DNA of 34,804 nucleotides from NCBI GenBank assembly GCA_022776305.1, contig JALFIB010000243.1, positions 1-34,804 of the forward strand, given 5' to 3'. A model generated the notes under the pieces. That model did not search any database. It saw only the letters and a program-made list of their open reading frames with translations, and was not told the DNA's origin. The translations under genes and the position numbers were made by a program. This DNA comes from Lachnospiraceae bacterium. GTDB lineage: Bacteria > Bacillota > Clostridia > Lachnospirales > Lachnospiraceae. This document shows, piece by piece, positions 15,584 through 23,799 of this stretch (positions are counted from its first letter, which is position 1; each line of letters opens with the position of its first letter).

Positions 15584-15614
15584 CTTTTAACCGAAGCAGT
15601 TATTCGGTTATGAA

Positions 15615-15649
15615 CAAGTAGCGAAGCGGATTGCGAATATCCGTTTGAC
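15615..15649 (+). repeat. Dispersed 35-bp palindromic repeat, copy B
   Basis: Same core as copy A: CAAGTAGC, then AAGCGGAT / ATCCGTTT around TGCGAAT, ending in GAC. Here one stem base differs (T for C), giving a G-T pair. It is preceded by TAACCGAA and an extra hairpin that copies A and C lack. It lies between the scpB terminator and the next gene. Confidence 0.9.
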
Positions 15650-15699
15650 TTAGGGCATACAGATAAAAGAAGCATATTTTGTTGTGGGAGATTCTCTGT

Positions 15700-16926
15700 A
15701 TGGGTAGGAATATCATACATAAAATTTTCATATTTTTTTGCCTTTTGTCGCTGATGATACCTCTTAAAGGAAAAGCGGATGAAGATGTACTGGGACTTTA
15801 CGCCCGCAGCGCCGTTTTGATGGACGGTGACAGCGGGCGTATTCTTTACGGGAAAGAAGAGGAAATGGAGCTTCCCATGGCCAGTACCACGAAAGTCATG
15901 ACATGTATCATAGCATTAGAAGAAATGGCAGGGGATACGGTCTGTACGGTGTCAGAAAATGCAGTATCCCAGCCCAAAGTCAAGCTGGGGATGGTAAAAA
16001 ACGACCAGTTTTATTTAAAGGACCTTTTATATTCCCTGATGCTGGAATCCCATAATGATACGGCAGTCTGTATTGCAGAAACAGTGGGAGGAAGCGTGGA
16101 AGGCTTTGCCAGTAAAATGAATGAGAAGGCCCAAAAAATTGGCTGTAAAAAATCGTATTTCATTACACCAAATGGACTTGACGCTCAGGATGAAAACGGG
16201 ATCCACCATACAACCGCAAAAGAACTGGCATTGATTATGCGCTATGCGTTGACCCAGTCGCCAAAATCAAAAGAATTTATCGAATTGACAAGTACACCAT
16301 CCTATTCTTTTACAAATAGAAAAGGTAATAAAAGCTTCAGCTGTGTAAACCATAATGCATTGCTTTCTATGGTAAAAGGTGCGCTCTCCGGCAAAACGGG
16401 GTTTACAGGGAATGCAGGATATTGTTATGTAGGTGCAGTAGAGCAGGATGGGAAGTTGTTGATCATATCGCTTTTGGCCTGCGGGTGGCCCAATCACAAA
16501 GGATATAAGTGGGTGGACACGAAAAAACTTGTGACATACGGTATGGAAAATTTTGAGAAACGTAAGATTACAGAGGAACCTGCATATTATGGGGAAATAC
16601 CTTTGGAAAACGGGCAGGCAGAAACGGTAAGAGTATGTGAATGGCGGATCGAGTCGAAAGAAAATGGAAAAGAAGATTATGGTTGTGATGAGAGTGCGCA
16701 GAAAATCCCAGAGGTCCTCATGGGCCTGGAAGAGCAGGTGGAAAAAGAAGTGCAGGTTCCCACAGTCATAGAAGCTCCCGTAACAAAAGGGCAGAAGGCC
16801 GGATGGGTCAAATACTTCGTGGATGGGACAGAATTTGCTGCTTATCCTATTATAATATGCGAGACAGTGGGGGCGTTTGACTACTGGCATTGTTTGAAAC
16901 AGATCATAAAGGGCTTCCTTCTGTGA
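15700..16926 (+). CDS. D-alanyl-D-alanine carboxypeptidase (S11 family), second copy
   Basis: A 408-residue penicillin-binding protein. An N-terminal hydrophobic signal segment lies at about residues 8-22 ('KIFIFFCLLSLMIPL'). Active-site motifs are Ser62-x-x-Lys65 (STTK), Ser117-His-Asn119 (SHN) and Lys232-Thr-Gly (KTG). The His in the SxN motif distinguishes it from the first copy at 11905. The long C-terminal part (about 290-400) is charged and poorly conserved, ending in an aromatic/hydrophobic tail that may anchor it. Following scpAB, it occupies the place of dacB in Bacillus, where the enzyme acts on spore cortex; a spore role is only inferred. I start at ATG 15700 with GGGAG at 15686-15690, not at the upstream TTG 15679. 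Confidence 0.9.
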   Translation: MGRNIIHKIFIFFCLLSLMIPLKGKADEDVLGLYARSAVLMDGDSGRILYGKEEEMELPMASTTKVMTCIIALEEMAGDTVCTVSENAVSQPKVKLGMVKNDQFYLKDLLYSLMLESHNDTAVCIAETVGGSVEGFASKMNEKAQKIGCKKSYFITPNGLDAQDENGIHHTTAKELALIMRYALTQSPKSKEFIELTSTPSYSFTNRKGNKSFSCVNHNALLSMVKGALSGKTGFTGNAGYCYVGAVEQDGKLLIISLLACGWPNHKGYKWVDTKKLVTYGMENFEKRKITEEPAYYGEIPLENGQAETVRVCEWRIESKENGKEDYGCDESAQKIPEVLMGLEEQVEKEVQVPTVIEAPVTKGQKAGWVKYFVDGTEFAAYPIIICETVGAFDYWHCLKQIIKGFLL

Positions 16927-17002
16927 AAAAAACATATTGACAGAAACAAGAAAATGACCGGTGAAATTACGGTAAAGCATGTGAAATTCGTGACGAAAAT
17001 GC

Positions 17003-17031
17003 TTGCAATTTTCTGTCAAACACGGTACTAT
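17003..17031 (+). promoter_or_regulatory. Possible promoter of the carboxyltransferase/sodium pump operon
   Basis: TTGCAA (17003-17008) lies 17 bases from TACTAT (17026-17031), with an overlapping TATACT at 17031. It is the best candidate in the 157-bp gap before the operon. The leader to the first gene is about 50 bases. Confidence 0.45.
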
Positions 17032-17083
17032 ATACTCGGCAGAAATTGGTTAACATATTAATATAGCAATGGAGGGCTGAATA

Positions 17084-18520
17084 ATGAGTAATACAGCACA
17101 AAGCTTAGCAAGTACAAGAATCGCTTCTTTACTTGATGAGAACAGTTTTGTTGAGATCGGCGGATACGTAACTGCCAGAAATACTGATTTCAACATGCAG
17201 CAGACAGAAACACCGGGTGACGGCGTTGTTACAGGTTACGGTGTGATTGACGGACATCTGGTATACGTTTACAGTCAGGATGCGTCCGTATTAGGCGGAA
17301 CCATTGGTGAGATGCATGCAAAGAAGATTGCAGGCCTTTATGACATGGCACTGAAAATGGGCGCACCGGTGATCGGATTACTGGACTGCGCAGGACTTAG
17401 ACTTCAGGAAGCTACCGATGCATTAAATGCATTTGGTGAGATCTACCTGAAGCAGACGATGGCATCAGGAGTAGTTCCGCAGATTACAGCGATTTTCGGA
17501 AGATGTGGCGGTGGACTTGCCCTTGTACCGGCACTCACAGACTTTACTTTCATGGAAGGCAAGAAGGCAGAGCTGTTTGTTAATTCCCCGAACGCACTGG
17601 ACGGAAATTCAAAAGATAAATGTGATACAGCTTCTGCAGCATTCCAGAGCGAAGAGTCAGGACTTGTAGATTTCGTCGGTACAGAGGATGAGATCATGGC
17701 TCAGATCCGTGAACTGGTATGTATGCTTCCGGCAAACAATGAAGATGTTATGTCTTATGAAGAGTGCACAGATGACTTGAACCGTGTAAGCGCTGACCTT
17801 GCAAATGCAGCAGGGGATACATCCATTCTTCTTTCCAACATTGCAGATGACAACAACTTTGTAGAAGTGAAAGCTGCTTTTGCACCGGATATGGTGACAG
17901 GATTTATCCGTCTGAACGGGACTACAGTAGGATGTGTAGCAAACCGTACAGAAGTTTACGGAGAAGACGGAACAGTAGAAAAGAGCTTTGATTGCGTACT
18001 TAGCGCACTTGGCGCACAGAAAGCAGCTGAGTTTGTTACATTCTGTGATGCATTTGAGATCCCTGTTCTTTCCCTGACAAACGTTGCAGGTTTCAAGGCT
18101 TCTAAATGTACAGAGAAGAGAATTGCAAAAGCAGCAGCAAAGCTGACTTATGCATTCGCCAATGCGACAGTTCCGAAGGTAAATGTGATCATCGGCAAGG
18201 CATTTGGTAGTGCATATGTTGCAATGAACAGTAAGGCAATCGGTGCAGATGTGACATTTGCTTGGAGTCAGGCTCAGATCGGTATGATGGATGCACAGCT
18301 TGCAGCTAAGATCATGTATGCAGATGCAGATATTAAAGTAATTAATGAAAAGGCAGCTGAATATGCAGCACTTCAGTCAAGTGCTATGGCAGCAGCAAAG
18401 AGAGGATATGTTGATAACATTATTGAAGCTGAGGACACAAGAAAATATGTAATCGGCGCTTTTGAAATGTTATTCACTAAGAGAGATGATCGCCCGGCCA
18501 AAAAGCACGGAACAGTTTAA
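17084..18520 (+). CDS. CoA-dependent biotin carboxyltransferase, 12S/MmdA-like
   Basis: A 478-residue protein with the two crotonase-like halves of acyl-CoA carboxyltransferases (methylmalonyl-CoA decarboxylase alpha, transcarboxylase 12S, propionyl-CoA carboxylase beta). The N-half oxyanion region reads 'GRCGGGLALVPALTDFTFM' from residue 139. The C-half has 'GKAFGSAYVAM' from residue 371 and 'ADVTFAWSQAQIGMM'. It would move CO2 between biotin and an acyl-CoA such as methylmalonyl-, malonyl- or glutaconyl-CoA. The usual Met-Gly-x-x-x-Ala segment is here Met402-Asp-Ala-Gln-Leu-Ala, so the substrate is uncertain. It is about 30 residues shorter than 12S. It starts at ATG 17084 with GGAGGG 7 bases upstream. 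It heads an operon with an anchor subunit, biotin carrier, OadB pump and 5S-like enzyme. Codon bias suggests strong expression. Confidence 0.88.
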   Translation: MSNTAQSLASTRIASLLDENSFVEIGGYVTARNTDFNMQQTETPGDGVVTGYGVIDGHLVYVYSQDASVLGGTIGEMHAKKIAGLYDMALKMGAPVIGLLDCAGLRLQEATDALNAFGEIYLKQTMASGVVPQITAIFGRCGGGLALVPALTDFTFMEGKKAELFVNSPNALDGNSKDKCDTASAAFQSEESGLVDFVGTEDEIMAQIRELVCMLPANNEDVMSYEECTDDLNRVSADLANAAGDTSILLSNIADDNNFVEVKAAFAPDMVTGFIRLNGTTVGCVANRTEVYGEDGTVEKSFDCVLSALGAQKAAEFVTFCDAFEIPVLSLTNVAGFKASKCTEKRIAKAAAKLTYAFANATVPKVNVIIGKAFGSAYVAMNSKAIGADVTFAWSQAQIGMMDAQLAAKIMYADADIKVINEKAAEYAALQSSAMAAAKRGYVDNIIEAEDTRKYVIGAFEMLFTKRDDRPAKKHGTV

Positions 18521-18534
18521 GCGAGGTGAATCAC

Positions 18535-19377
18535 ATGAAACGTAGATTAAGTGCATTATTACTTGCAGCAGGACTTGCCGTTTCGGCTCTTTCCATGGGC
18601 GTATATGCGGAAGAAACAGAAACAGAGACTGCACAGCAGGTAACAGAAGCTGCAGAAGAAGACGTTCTTGATGAAGCAGAAGCAGAACTTGAGTCAGAAG
18701 CTGATGCAGAAGAAGCAGGTGCAGTTTCACAGGAAGACGCGATTAAGCAGATTTTAGAGTCACAGCTTCAGCAGATTTCCGCATGGACAGATGACCAGAT
18801 CGAAATGCTGATCAGCAGTGACGACATGACAAGTGTGGCAATTGCAACAAACTGGAAATCCGTTAAGGAAGAGCTTGGAGCATTCATAGAGGTGACAGAT
18901 GCACAGCTGAACGCAGAAGGCACAGAGATCACCGGCCATGCCAAATATGAAAAAATCAATGAAAACACAGACGTTGTTGTTACGTATTCTGTCAACGCAG
19001 AGACGCAGACAGCTTCCATGACATGGGACATTGATTATCCTATGGGTATTTTGATGCAGAGAGCAGCCATGAATACGGTAATGGGAATCGGTATTGTATT
19101 CCTGACTCTGTTATTCCTGAGTTTCCTGATCGCACAGATGCATTTTATCCCGGATATGGTGGAAAAAATGGGTAAAAAGAAAGCACCGGCAGCTCCGGCT
19201 CCGGCACCCGCACCGGTAGCAGCACCGGCACCTGTTGCAGAGGAAGACCTGACAGATGACCTTGAACTGGTTGCTGTCATCACAGCAGCGATCGCAGCTT
19301 CTGAAAATACATCAAGCGATGGATTCGTAGTTCGTTCTATTAAAAAAGCAAATAAAAGAAATTGGCAGAGAGCCTAA
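18535..19377 (+). CDS. OadG-like sodium pump anchor subunit with secreted N-terminal domain
   Basis: A 280-residue protein with four parts. Residues 1-25 are a signal peptide (ending 'GVYA'). Residues 26-170 are an acidic tail plus an alpha/beta domain predicted outside the cell, resembling DUF3887-type modules. Residues 178-202 are one membrane helix ('VMGIGIVFLTLLFLSFLIA') like the OadG gamma subunit. After an Ala/Pro linker (216-235), residues 241-280 carry 'ELVAVITAAIAASE' and 'GFVVRSIKK...RNWQRA', which match the delta/gamma C-terminal motif that holds the biotin carrier complex. The start ATG 18535 has GAGG 8 bases upstream; GTG 18526 is also in frame but overlaps that site. It lies 14 bases after the carboxyltransferase and 18 before the biotin carrier. 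Confidence 0.8.
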   Translation: MKRRLSALLLAAGLAVSALSMGVYAEETETETAQQVTEAAEEDVLDEAEAELESEADAEEAGAVSQEDAIKQILESQLQQISAWTDDQIEMLISSDDMTSVAIATNWKSVKEELGAFIEVTDAQLNAEGTEITGHAKYEKINENTDVVVTYSVNAETQTASMTWDIDYPMGILMQRAAMNTVMGIGIVFLTLLFLSFLIAQMHFIPDMVEKMGKKKAPAAPAPAPAPVAAPAPVAEEDLTDDLELVAVITAAIAASENTSSDGFVVRSIKKANKRNWQRA

Positions 19378-19395
19378 GTACAGGAGGACATATTC

Positions 19396-19770
19396 ATGAA
19401 AACTTATACAATTACAGTAAACGGCAATGTATATGATGTAACAGTAGAAGAAGGCACAGGTTCCGCAGCACCGGCAGCAGCTCCGAAGGCAGCTCCGAAG
19501 GCTGCACCGAAAGCAGCTCCGGCTCCAAAGGCAGCAGCACCGGCGGCAGGCGCAGGCGCTGTTAAAGTAACAGCTTCCGTACCGGGTAAAGTATTTAAGG
19601 TAGAAGCTAGTGTAGGACAGGCAGTGAAAGCTGGTGACCCGATCATCATTCTTGAAGCTATGAAGATGGAGATCCCGGTTGTTGCTCCGCAGGATGGTAC
19701 AGTAGCAAGCATCGATGTAACAGCTGGACAGGCAGTTGAGTCTGGTGATGCTCTGGCAACAATGAACTAA
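19396..19770 (+). CDS. Biotin carboxyl carrier subunit of the sodium pump
   Basis: A 124-residue biotinyl/lipoyl-attachment protein. A short N-terminal beta region (1-21) leads into a long Ala/Pro/Lys linker (about 22-55), which acts as a flexible arm. The C-terminal hammerhead domain has the biotinylation site 'EAMKM' with Lys90, 35 residues from the C-terminus. It carries CO2 on biotin between the carboxyltransferases and the OadB pump. AGGAGG lies 8 bases before ATG 19396. There is no biotin carboxylase or biotin ligase gene nearby, so loading must come from a carboxyltransferase or from CO2 through the pump running in reverse. Confidence 0.93.
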   Translation: MKTYTITVNGNVYDVTVEEGTGSAAPAAAPKAAPKAAPKAAPAPKAAAPAAGAGAVKVTASVPGKVFKVEASVGQAVKAGDPIIILEAMKMEIPVVAPQDGTVASIDVTAGQAVESGDALATMN

Positions 19771-19829
19771 TACCGATTCTGTTTTGGGTATTAAGCCATT
19801 GACAGAGAATACGAACTGGAGGTAGAAAA

Positions 19830-20987
19830 ATGTCTTACATTACAAATACATTGTCCAACTTACTGGATCAGACGGCATTCCTGAATCTGACTGTAGGCAA
19901 CTATGTCATGATTGCAGTGGCTTGTGTGTTCCTGTATCTGGCAATCAAACATGGATTTGAACCTCTGCTCCTCGTTCCGATCGCATTCGGTATGTTGCTG
20001 GTAAATATCTATCCGGATATTATGGCGCAGCCTTATACCGATGCAAACGGTATCGAACATGCAGGCGGTCTTCTTCATTATTTCTATTTGATGGATGAGT
20101 GGAGTATCCTTCCGTCCTTGATCTTTATGGGTGTGGGAGCCATGACAGACTTTGGACCGCTGATCGCTAACCCTAAGAGCTTCCTTCTTGGTGCAGCAGC
20201 ACAGCTGGGTATTTACATGGCATACTTCCTTGCCATCTTCCTTGGATTCAACGGAAAGGCAGCAGCAGCTATTTCTATTATCGGTGGTGCTGACGGCCCG
20301 ACTTCCATCTTCCTTGCAGGTAAGCTGGGACAGACGGATCTGATGGGGCCGATTGCGGTGGCAGCATATTCCTATATGTCACTGGTGCCGATCATCCAGC
20401 CGCCTATTATGAAACTTCTGACTACAGAAGAAGAGAGAAAGATCAAGATGGAGCAGCTTCGTCCAGTATCCAAGCTGGAGAAGATCCTTTTCCCGATCAT
20501 CATTACTATCGTAGTATGTATGCTTCTTCCGTCCACGGCTCCTCTTGTAGGTATGCTGATGCTTGGTAACCTGTTCCGTGAGAGTGGCGTTGTAAAACAG
20601 CTGACAGAGACAGCATCCAACGCTTTGATGTACATCGTAGTTATCCTTCTCGGTACTTCCGTAGGTGCTACCACAAGTGCGGAAGCATTCTTGAACCTTG
20701 CAACCATCAAGATCGTTATCCTTGGCCTTGTGGCATTTGCTTTCGGTACAGCCGGTGGATGTCTCTTTGGAAAACTGATGTGTAAATTGTCCGGCGGCAA
20801 GATCAATCCTCTGATCGGTTCCGCTGGTGTATCCGCGGTACCTATGGCAGCCCGTGTATCCCAGAAGGTAGGTGCTGAGGCAGATCCTACAAACTTCCTT
20901 CTGATGCATGCAATGGGACCAAACGTAGCCGGTGTTATTGGTACGGCCGTTGCTGCCGGAACCTTTATGGCCATCTTCGGTGTATAG
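19830..20987 (+). CDS. oadB: Sodium-translocating decarboxylase beta subunit (OadB)
   Basis: A 385-residue membrane protein with about ten hydrophobic segments. It decarboxylates carboxybiotin and exports sodium. The hallmark 'SIIGGADGPTSIFLAGKL' contains the key Asp155. A second conserved region near the C-terminus reads 'GSAGVSAVPMAARVSQK' and 'NFLLMHAMGPNVAGVIG', which in studied family members line the sodium path. The 'PPIMKLLTTEEERKI' segment is also a family mark. An extracellular loop (about 65-85) is slightly enlarged. Ribosome binding site GGAGG lies 8 bases upstream of ATG 19830. It is the fourth gene of the operon, which explains how carboxyl transfer can be coupled to a sodium gradient. 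Confidence 0.95.
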   Translation: MSYITNTLSNLLDQTAFLNLTVGNYVMIAVACVFLYLAIKHGFEPLLLVPIAFGMLLVNIYPDIMAQPYTDANGIEHAGGLLHYFYLMDEWSILPSLIFMGVGAMTDFGPLIANPKSFLLGAAAQLGIYMAYFLAIFLGFNGKAAAAISIIGGADGPTSIFLAGKLGQTDLMGPIAVAAYSYMSLVPIIQPPIMKLLTTEEERKIKMEQLRPVSKLEKILFPIIITIVVCMLLPSTAPLVGMLMLGNLFRESGVVKQLTETASNALMYIVVILLGTSVGATTSAEAFLNLATIKIVILGLVAFAFGTAGGCLFGKLMCKLSGGKINPLIGSAGVSAVPMAARVSQKVGAEADPTNFLLMHAMGPNVAGVIGTAVAAGTFMAIFGV

Positions 20988-21046
20988 TAAAGTTGGCGCT
21001 GCGAATAAAAAATTACGGTTTAATTTGAAATATATAGGAGGAAAAC

Positions 21047-22459
21047 ATGGCTGAACAAGTTAAAAAACCGATTAAAATTACTGAAACAATCCTGCGTGAT
21101 GCTCATCAGTCCCTGATCGCGACCAGAATGACCACAGAGCAGATGCTTCCGATTGTTGAGAAACTTGATAAAGTAGGATACCATTCTGTAGAGTGCTGGG
21201 GCGGTGCTACATTCGATGCATCCCTCCGTTTCCTGAAAGAAGATCCGTGGGAGAGACTTCGTAAACTTCGTGATGGATTCAAGAATACAAAGCTCCAGAT
21301 GCTGTTCCGTGGACAGAACATTCTTGGATACCGCCCGTATGCAGATGATGTAGTAGAATATTTTGTACAGAAGTCTGTAGCAAACGGAATTGATATCATT
21401 CGTATTTTTGACTGTCTGAATGATCTTCGTAACCTTCAGACAGCAGTGAAAGCAGCAAACAAAGAAAAAGCACATGCTCAGGTAGCACTTTCTTATACAC
21501 TGGGTGATGCTTACACATTGGATTACTGGAAAGAGATCGCAAAGAGAATCGAAGATATGGGTGCTGATTCTATCTGTATCAAAGATATGGCAGGACTTCT
21601 TCTTCCGTACACAGCTACAGAGCTTGTTACGGCATTGAAAGAGACAGTGGATCTTCCGATTCAGCTTCATACACATTACACATCAGGTGTTGCTTCTATG
21701 ACATATCTGAAAGCTGTAGAGGCTGGCGTAGACGTAATTGATACTGCTATGTCACCGTTCGCCCTTGGTACATCACAGCCGGCTACAGAAGTTATGGTTG
21801 AGACCTTCAAGGGAACACCGTATGATACAGGATTTGATTCTAAGCTTCTGGATGAGATTGCAGATTACTTCCGTCCGCTTCGTGATCAGGCACTTGAAAG
21901 TGGTCTTTTGAATCCGAAGAACCTTGGCGTGAATATCAAGACTCTGTTGTATCAGGTACCGGGCGGTATGCTTTCCAACCTGACATCACAGCTGAAAGAT
22001 CTGGGTGCAGAAGACAAGTACTACGAAGTACTGGAAGAAGTTCCGCGTGTACGTAAAGACCTTGGTGAGTGTCCGCTTGTTACTCCGTCATCACAGATCG
22101 TAGGAACACAGGCTGTTATGAACGTTATCCAGGGTGAGCGCTATAAGATGGTTCCGCAGCAGACAAAAGATATCCTGAGTGGAAAATACGGCGCAACAGT
22201 AAAACCGTTCAATCCGGAAGTACAGAAGAAGTGTATCGGTGATGAAGAAGTGATCACTTGCCGTCCGGCTGATCTGATCCCGGATGAGCTTGACACACTG
22301 CGCAGCGAGATGGCTCAGTGGTCTGAGCAGGATGAGGACGTATTGTCCTATGCACTGTTCCCGCAGGTAGCTACAGAGTTCTTCAAGTATAGAGAAGCAC
22401 AGCAGAAAAAGGTAGATCCGGCTGTTGCAGATACGGAAAACAAAGCATATCCGGTATAA
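21047..22459 (+). CDS. oadA: Oxaloacetate/pyruvate carboxyltransferase, 5S-like (OadA without biotin domain)
   Basis: A 470-residue TIM-barrel carboxyltransferase like transcarboxylase 5S and OadA. Metal ligands are present: Asp18 (ETILRDAHQS), the Lys179 that becomes carbamylated (CIKDMAG), and His208 and His210 (HTHYTSG). Other family marks are 'ECWGGATFDASLRFL' and 'FDCLNDLRNL'. It moves CO2 between oxaloacetate/pyruvate and biotin. The biotin domain fused to OadA in Klebsiella is missing; the separate carrier at 19396 replaces it. The start ATG 21047 has AGGAGG upstream. It is the last gene of the operon; a hairpin terminator is at 22532. Confidence 0.93.
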   Translation: MAEQVKKPIKITETILRDAHQSLIATRMTTEQMLPIVEKLDKVGYHSVECWGGATFDASLRFLKEDPWERLRKLRDGFKNTKLQMLFRGQNILGYRPYADDVVEYFVQKSVANGIDIIRIFDCLNDLRNLQTAVKAANKEKAHAQVALSYTLGDAYTLDYWKEIAKRIEDMGADSICIKDMAGLLLPYTATELVTALKETVDLPIQLHTHYTSGVASMTYLKAVEAGVDVIDTAMSPFALGTSQPATEVMVETFKGTPYDTGFDSKLLDEIADYFRPLRDQALESGLLNPKNLGVNIKTLLYQVPGGMLSNLTSQLKDLGAEDKYYEVLEEVPRVRKDLGECPLVTPSSQIVGTQAVMNVIQGERYKMVPQQTKDILSGKYGATVKPFNPEVQKKCIGDEEVITCRPADLIPDELDTLRSEMAQWSEQDEDVLSYALFPQVATEFFKYREAQQKKVDPAVADTENKAYPV

Positions 22460-22531
22460 TCTGGCAAAACGGCAGATGTCTGTGTCCTTAGGCAAAGACA
22501 TCATATAATAGGATTTGTCTAAAAAAGATTT

Positions 22532-22569
22532 AAGACCGCTGTTTTGGTTTTTTCCAAGGCAGCGGTCTT
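22532..22569 (+). terminator. Terminator hairpin of the sodium pump operon (part of repeat pair)
   Basis: AAGACCGCTG (22532-22541) pairs with CAGCGGTCTT (22560-22569), with an inner TTGG/CCAA. The T-run is short. The hairpin is directly joined to the 39-bp tail repeated at 24831-24869. Confidence 0.75.
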
Positions 22570-22604
22570 TGTCATGGCGACGAGGAAAATTGACATCATG
22601 CTTG
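22566..22604 (+). repeat. 39-bp tail repeat, copy 1
   Basis: Begins TCTTTGTCATGG and ends GACATCATGCTTG. It matches 24831-24869 at 34 of 39 positions, and both follow a strong hairpin whose right arm ends in the first T residues. Confidence 0.85.
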
Positions 22605-22652
22605 CATGAATGGAGATTTGACATAAATAAAATAGATGGGAAGTGAGAAGAG

Positions 22653-23300
22653 ATGAAAAAGAATTGTTTTATTGTTGGAGCTGGATCATTTTCCGGAATG
22701 AAATATAAACCGTCCCAAGGTGACCTTGTGATAGCTGCAGACGGTGGGTTTCAGTATTTACAGGAAGAAGGAATCTGGCCGGATGTTCTGCTTGGGGATT
22801 TCGATTCACTGGAATATGAGCCGCGGCATGAGCACTTGATCCGCCACTCACCCATCAAAGATGATACAGATATGGCACTAGCGGCTGCGTATGGAATGGA
22901 ACAGGGCTGTGAACGATTTTTTATTTACGGCGGCCTAGGAGGACGATTGGACCATACCATAGCAAATATCCAGCTCCTAGCCGGGCTTTCCAGAAAAGGA
23001 ATGGAAGTTTATCTTCTAGGAGAAGGCATCGTGGTCACAGCCATTACAAATGAAAGCATTGCCTTTGACGAAATGGCAGAAGGAATGATATCGGTGTTCT
23101 GCCTTGGAGAAACAGCAACCGGTGTCTGGGAACGAGGATTGAAATATGAATTAGAGGATGCTTCCCTTACATGTGACAGAGCCCTCGGCGTCAGCAATGA
23201 GTTTACAGGGGAAAAGGGCAGTATTGAAGTGCACACAGGTACCTTACTCATTCTATGGGAAGAGAAGAACGGGTTGCCCTGTGAAAGGAGGCAAAAATGA
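22653..23300 (+). CDS. Thiamine pyrophosphokinase
   Basis: A 215-residue enzyme that transfers pyrophosphate from ATP to thiamine, giving thiamine diphosphate. Acidic metal sites are present: Asp30 (AADGGF), Asp49 and Asp51 (LGDFDS), and Asp70-Asp73 (KDDTDM). The substrate motif is 'GGRLDHTIAN' (Arg98, Asp100, His101). The C-terminal thiamine-binding half has the family's beta-sandwich pattern, including 'TCDRALGVSNEF'. The start is ATG 22653 with a modest site (AGTGAGAAG). It has no TPP riboswitch. Its last four bases overlap the next gene (ATGA), so the two are coupled. In Bacillus the matching gene is thiN. Confidence 0.92.
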   Translation: MKKNCFIVGAGSFSGMKYKPSQGDLVIAADGGFQYLQEEGIWPDVLLGDFDSLEYEPRHEHLIRHSPIKDDTDMALAAAYGMEQGCERFFIYGGLGGRLDHTIANIQLLAGLSRKGMEVYLLGEGIVVTAITNESIAFDEMAEGMISVFCLGETATGVWERGLKYELEDASLTCDRALGVSNEFTGEKGSIEVHTGTLLILWEEKNGLPCERRQK

Positions 23301-23716
23301 ATCGGATTTACCCCAAAAAATCATATAAATTATTTGTCCTATGGCTTATACTATTATTCGTTGTTTTACTTGCTGTTTCTTATTTTGAAGTAGGTGTAGA
23401 TTCTATTGGTGCAGGGAAAGCGGTAGGTATCACACTTTGCCTGTTGCTTGATTTTTTGTTTGTATTGATATTTTTTACTGAGAGTATTTATTGGATCAAT
23501 GGAGTAACATATGAGGAGGCAGAACAGGCAGAGCCGGAAGCGCGTAAAAGATATGCCTTTCGACATTTAAAGGTATTCTTGGTTGCAACTGCGGTATATC
23601 TGTTTTATTGTTTTGTTTTATCCCCATGCTTTTCATTAGGAATCATCTCGGATTCCCTTATGGCAGGTGCTGTCATATGTATTGCCGCCCTTTTTACTAT
23701 AAAGATCCATTTATAA
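23297..23716 (+). CDS. Small four-helix membrane protein, unknown function
   Basis: A 139-residue protein not recognised. Four hydrophobic segments are visible at about residues 11-29, 43-66, 91-109 and 113-135. Between the second and third is a charged cytoplasmic-type loop ('YEEAEQAEPEARKRYAFRH'). The start ATG overlaps the thiamine pyrophosphokinase stop (ATGA), and GGAGG lies 6 bases before it. Coupled translation suggests the two are made together, but there is no other evidence that it handles thiamine. No terminator is obvious apart from an AT-rich 8-bp stem after the stop. Confidence 0.7.
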   Translation: MNRIYPKKSYKLFVLWLILLFVVLLAVSYFEVGVDSIGAGKAVGITLCLLLDFLFVLIFFTESIYWINGVTYEEAEQAEPEARKRYAFRHLKVFLVATAVYLFYCFVLSPCFSLGIISDSLMAGAVICIAALFTIKIHL

Positions 23717-23771
23717 ATGCATAAATTGCTGAATGAATGAGAAAAAATGCATTTGTTTTCTTTTTTAGGGG

Positions 23772-23799
23772 TTGCATAATTTTAAAAATCCGTTATAAT
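23772..23799 (+). promoter_or_regulatory. Promoter of the amino acid importer operon
   Basis: TTGCAT (23772-23777) and perfect TATAAT (23794-23799) are 16 bases apart. The leader to the binding-protein start is about 70 bases. Confidence 0.75.

Noticed and set aside
16267-17019. 250-codon reading frame on the minus strand
   Set aside because: It is antisense to the D,D-carboxypeptidase with intact motifs, rich in Phe/Cys/His in an unnatural pattern, and has no family resemblance.
20372-20974. 200-codon minus-strand frame opposite oadB
   Set aside because: oadB is certain from its motifs; the antisense frame has shadow composition (high Ser/Arg/Thr/Ile) and no start signal.
23715-23754. AAATGCAT/ATGCATTT stem after the small membrane protein gene as a terminator
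   Set aside because: The stem is AT-rich with a 24-base loop and a T-run broken by G and C; too weak to call.
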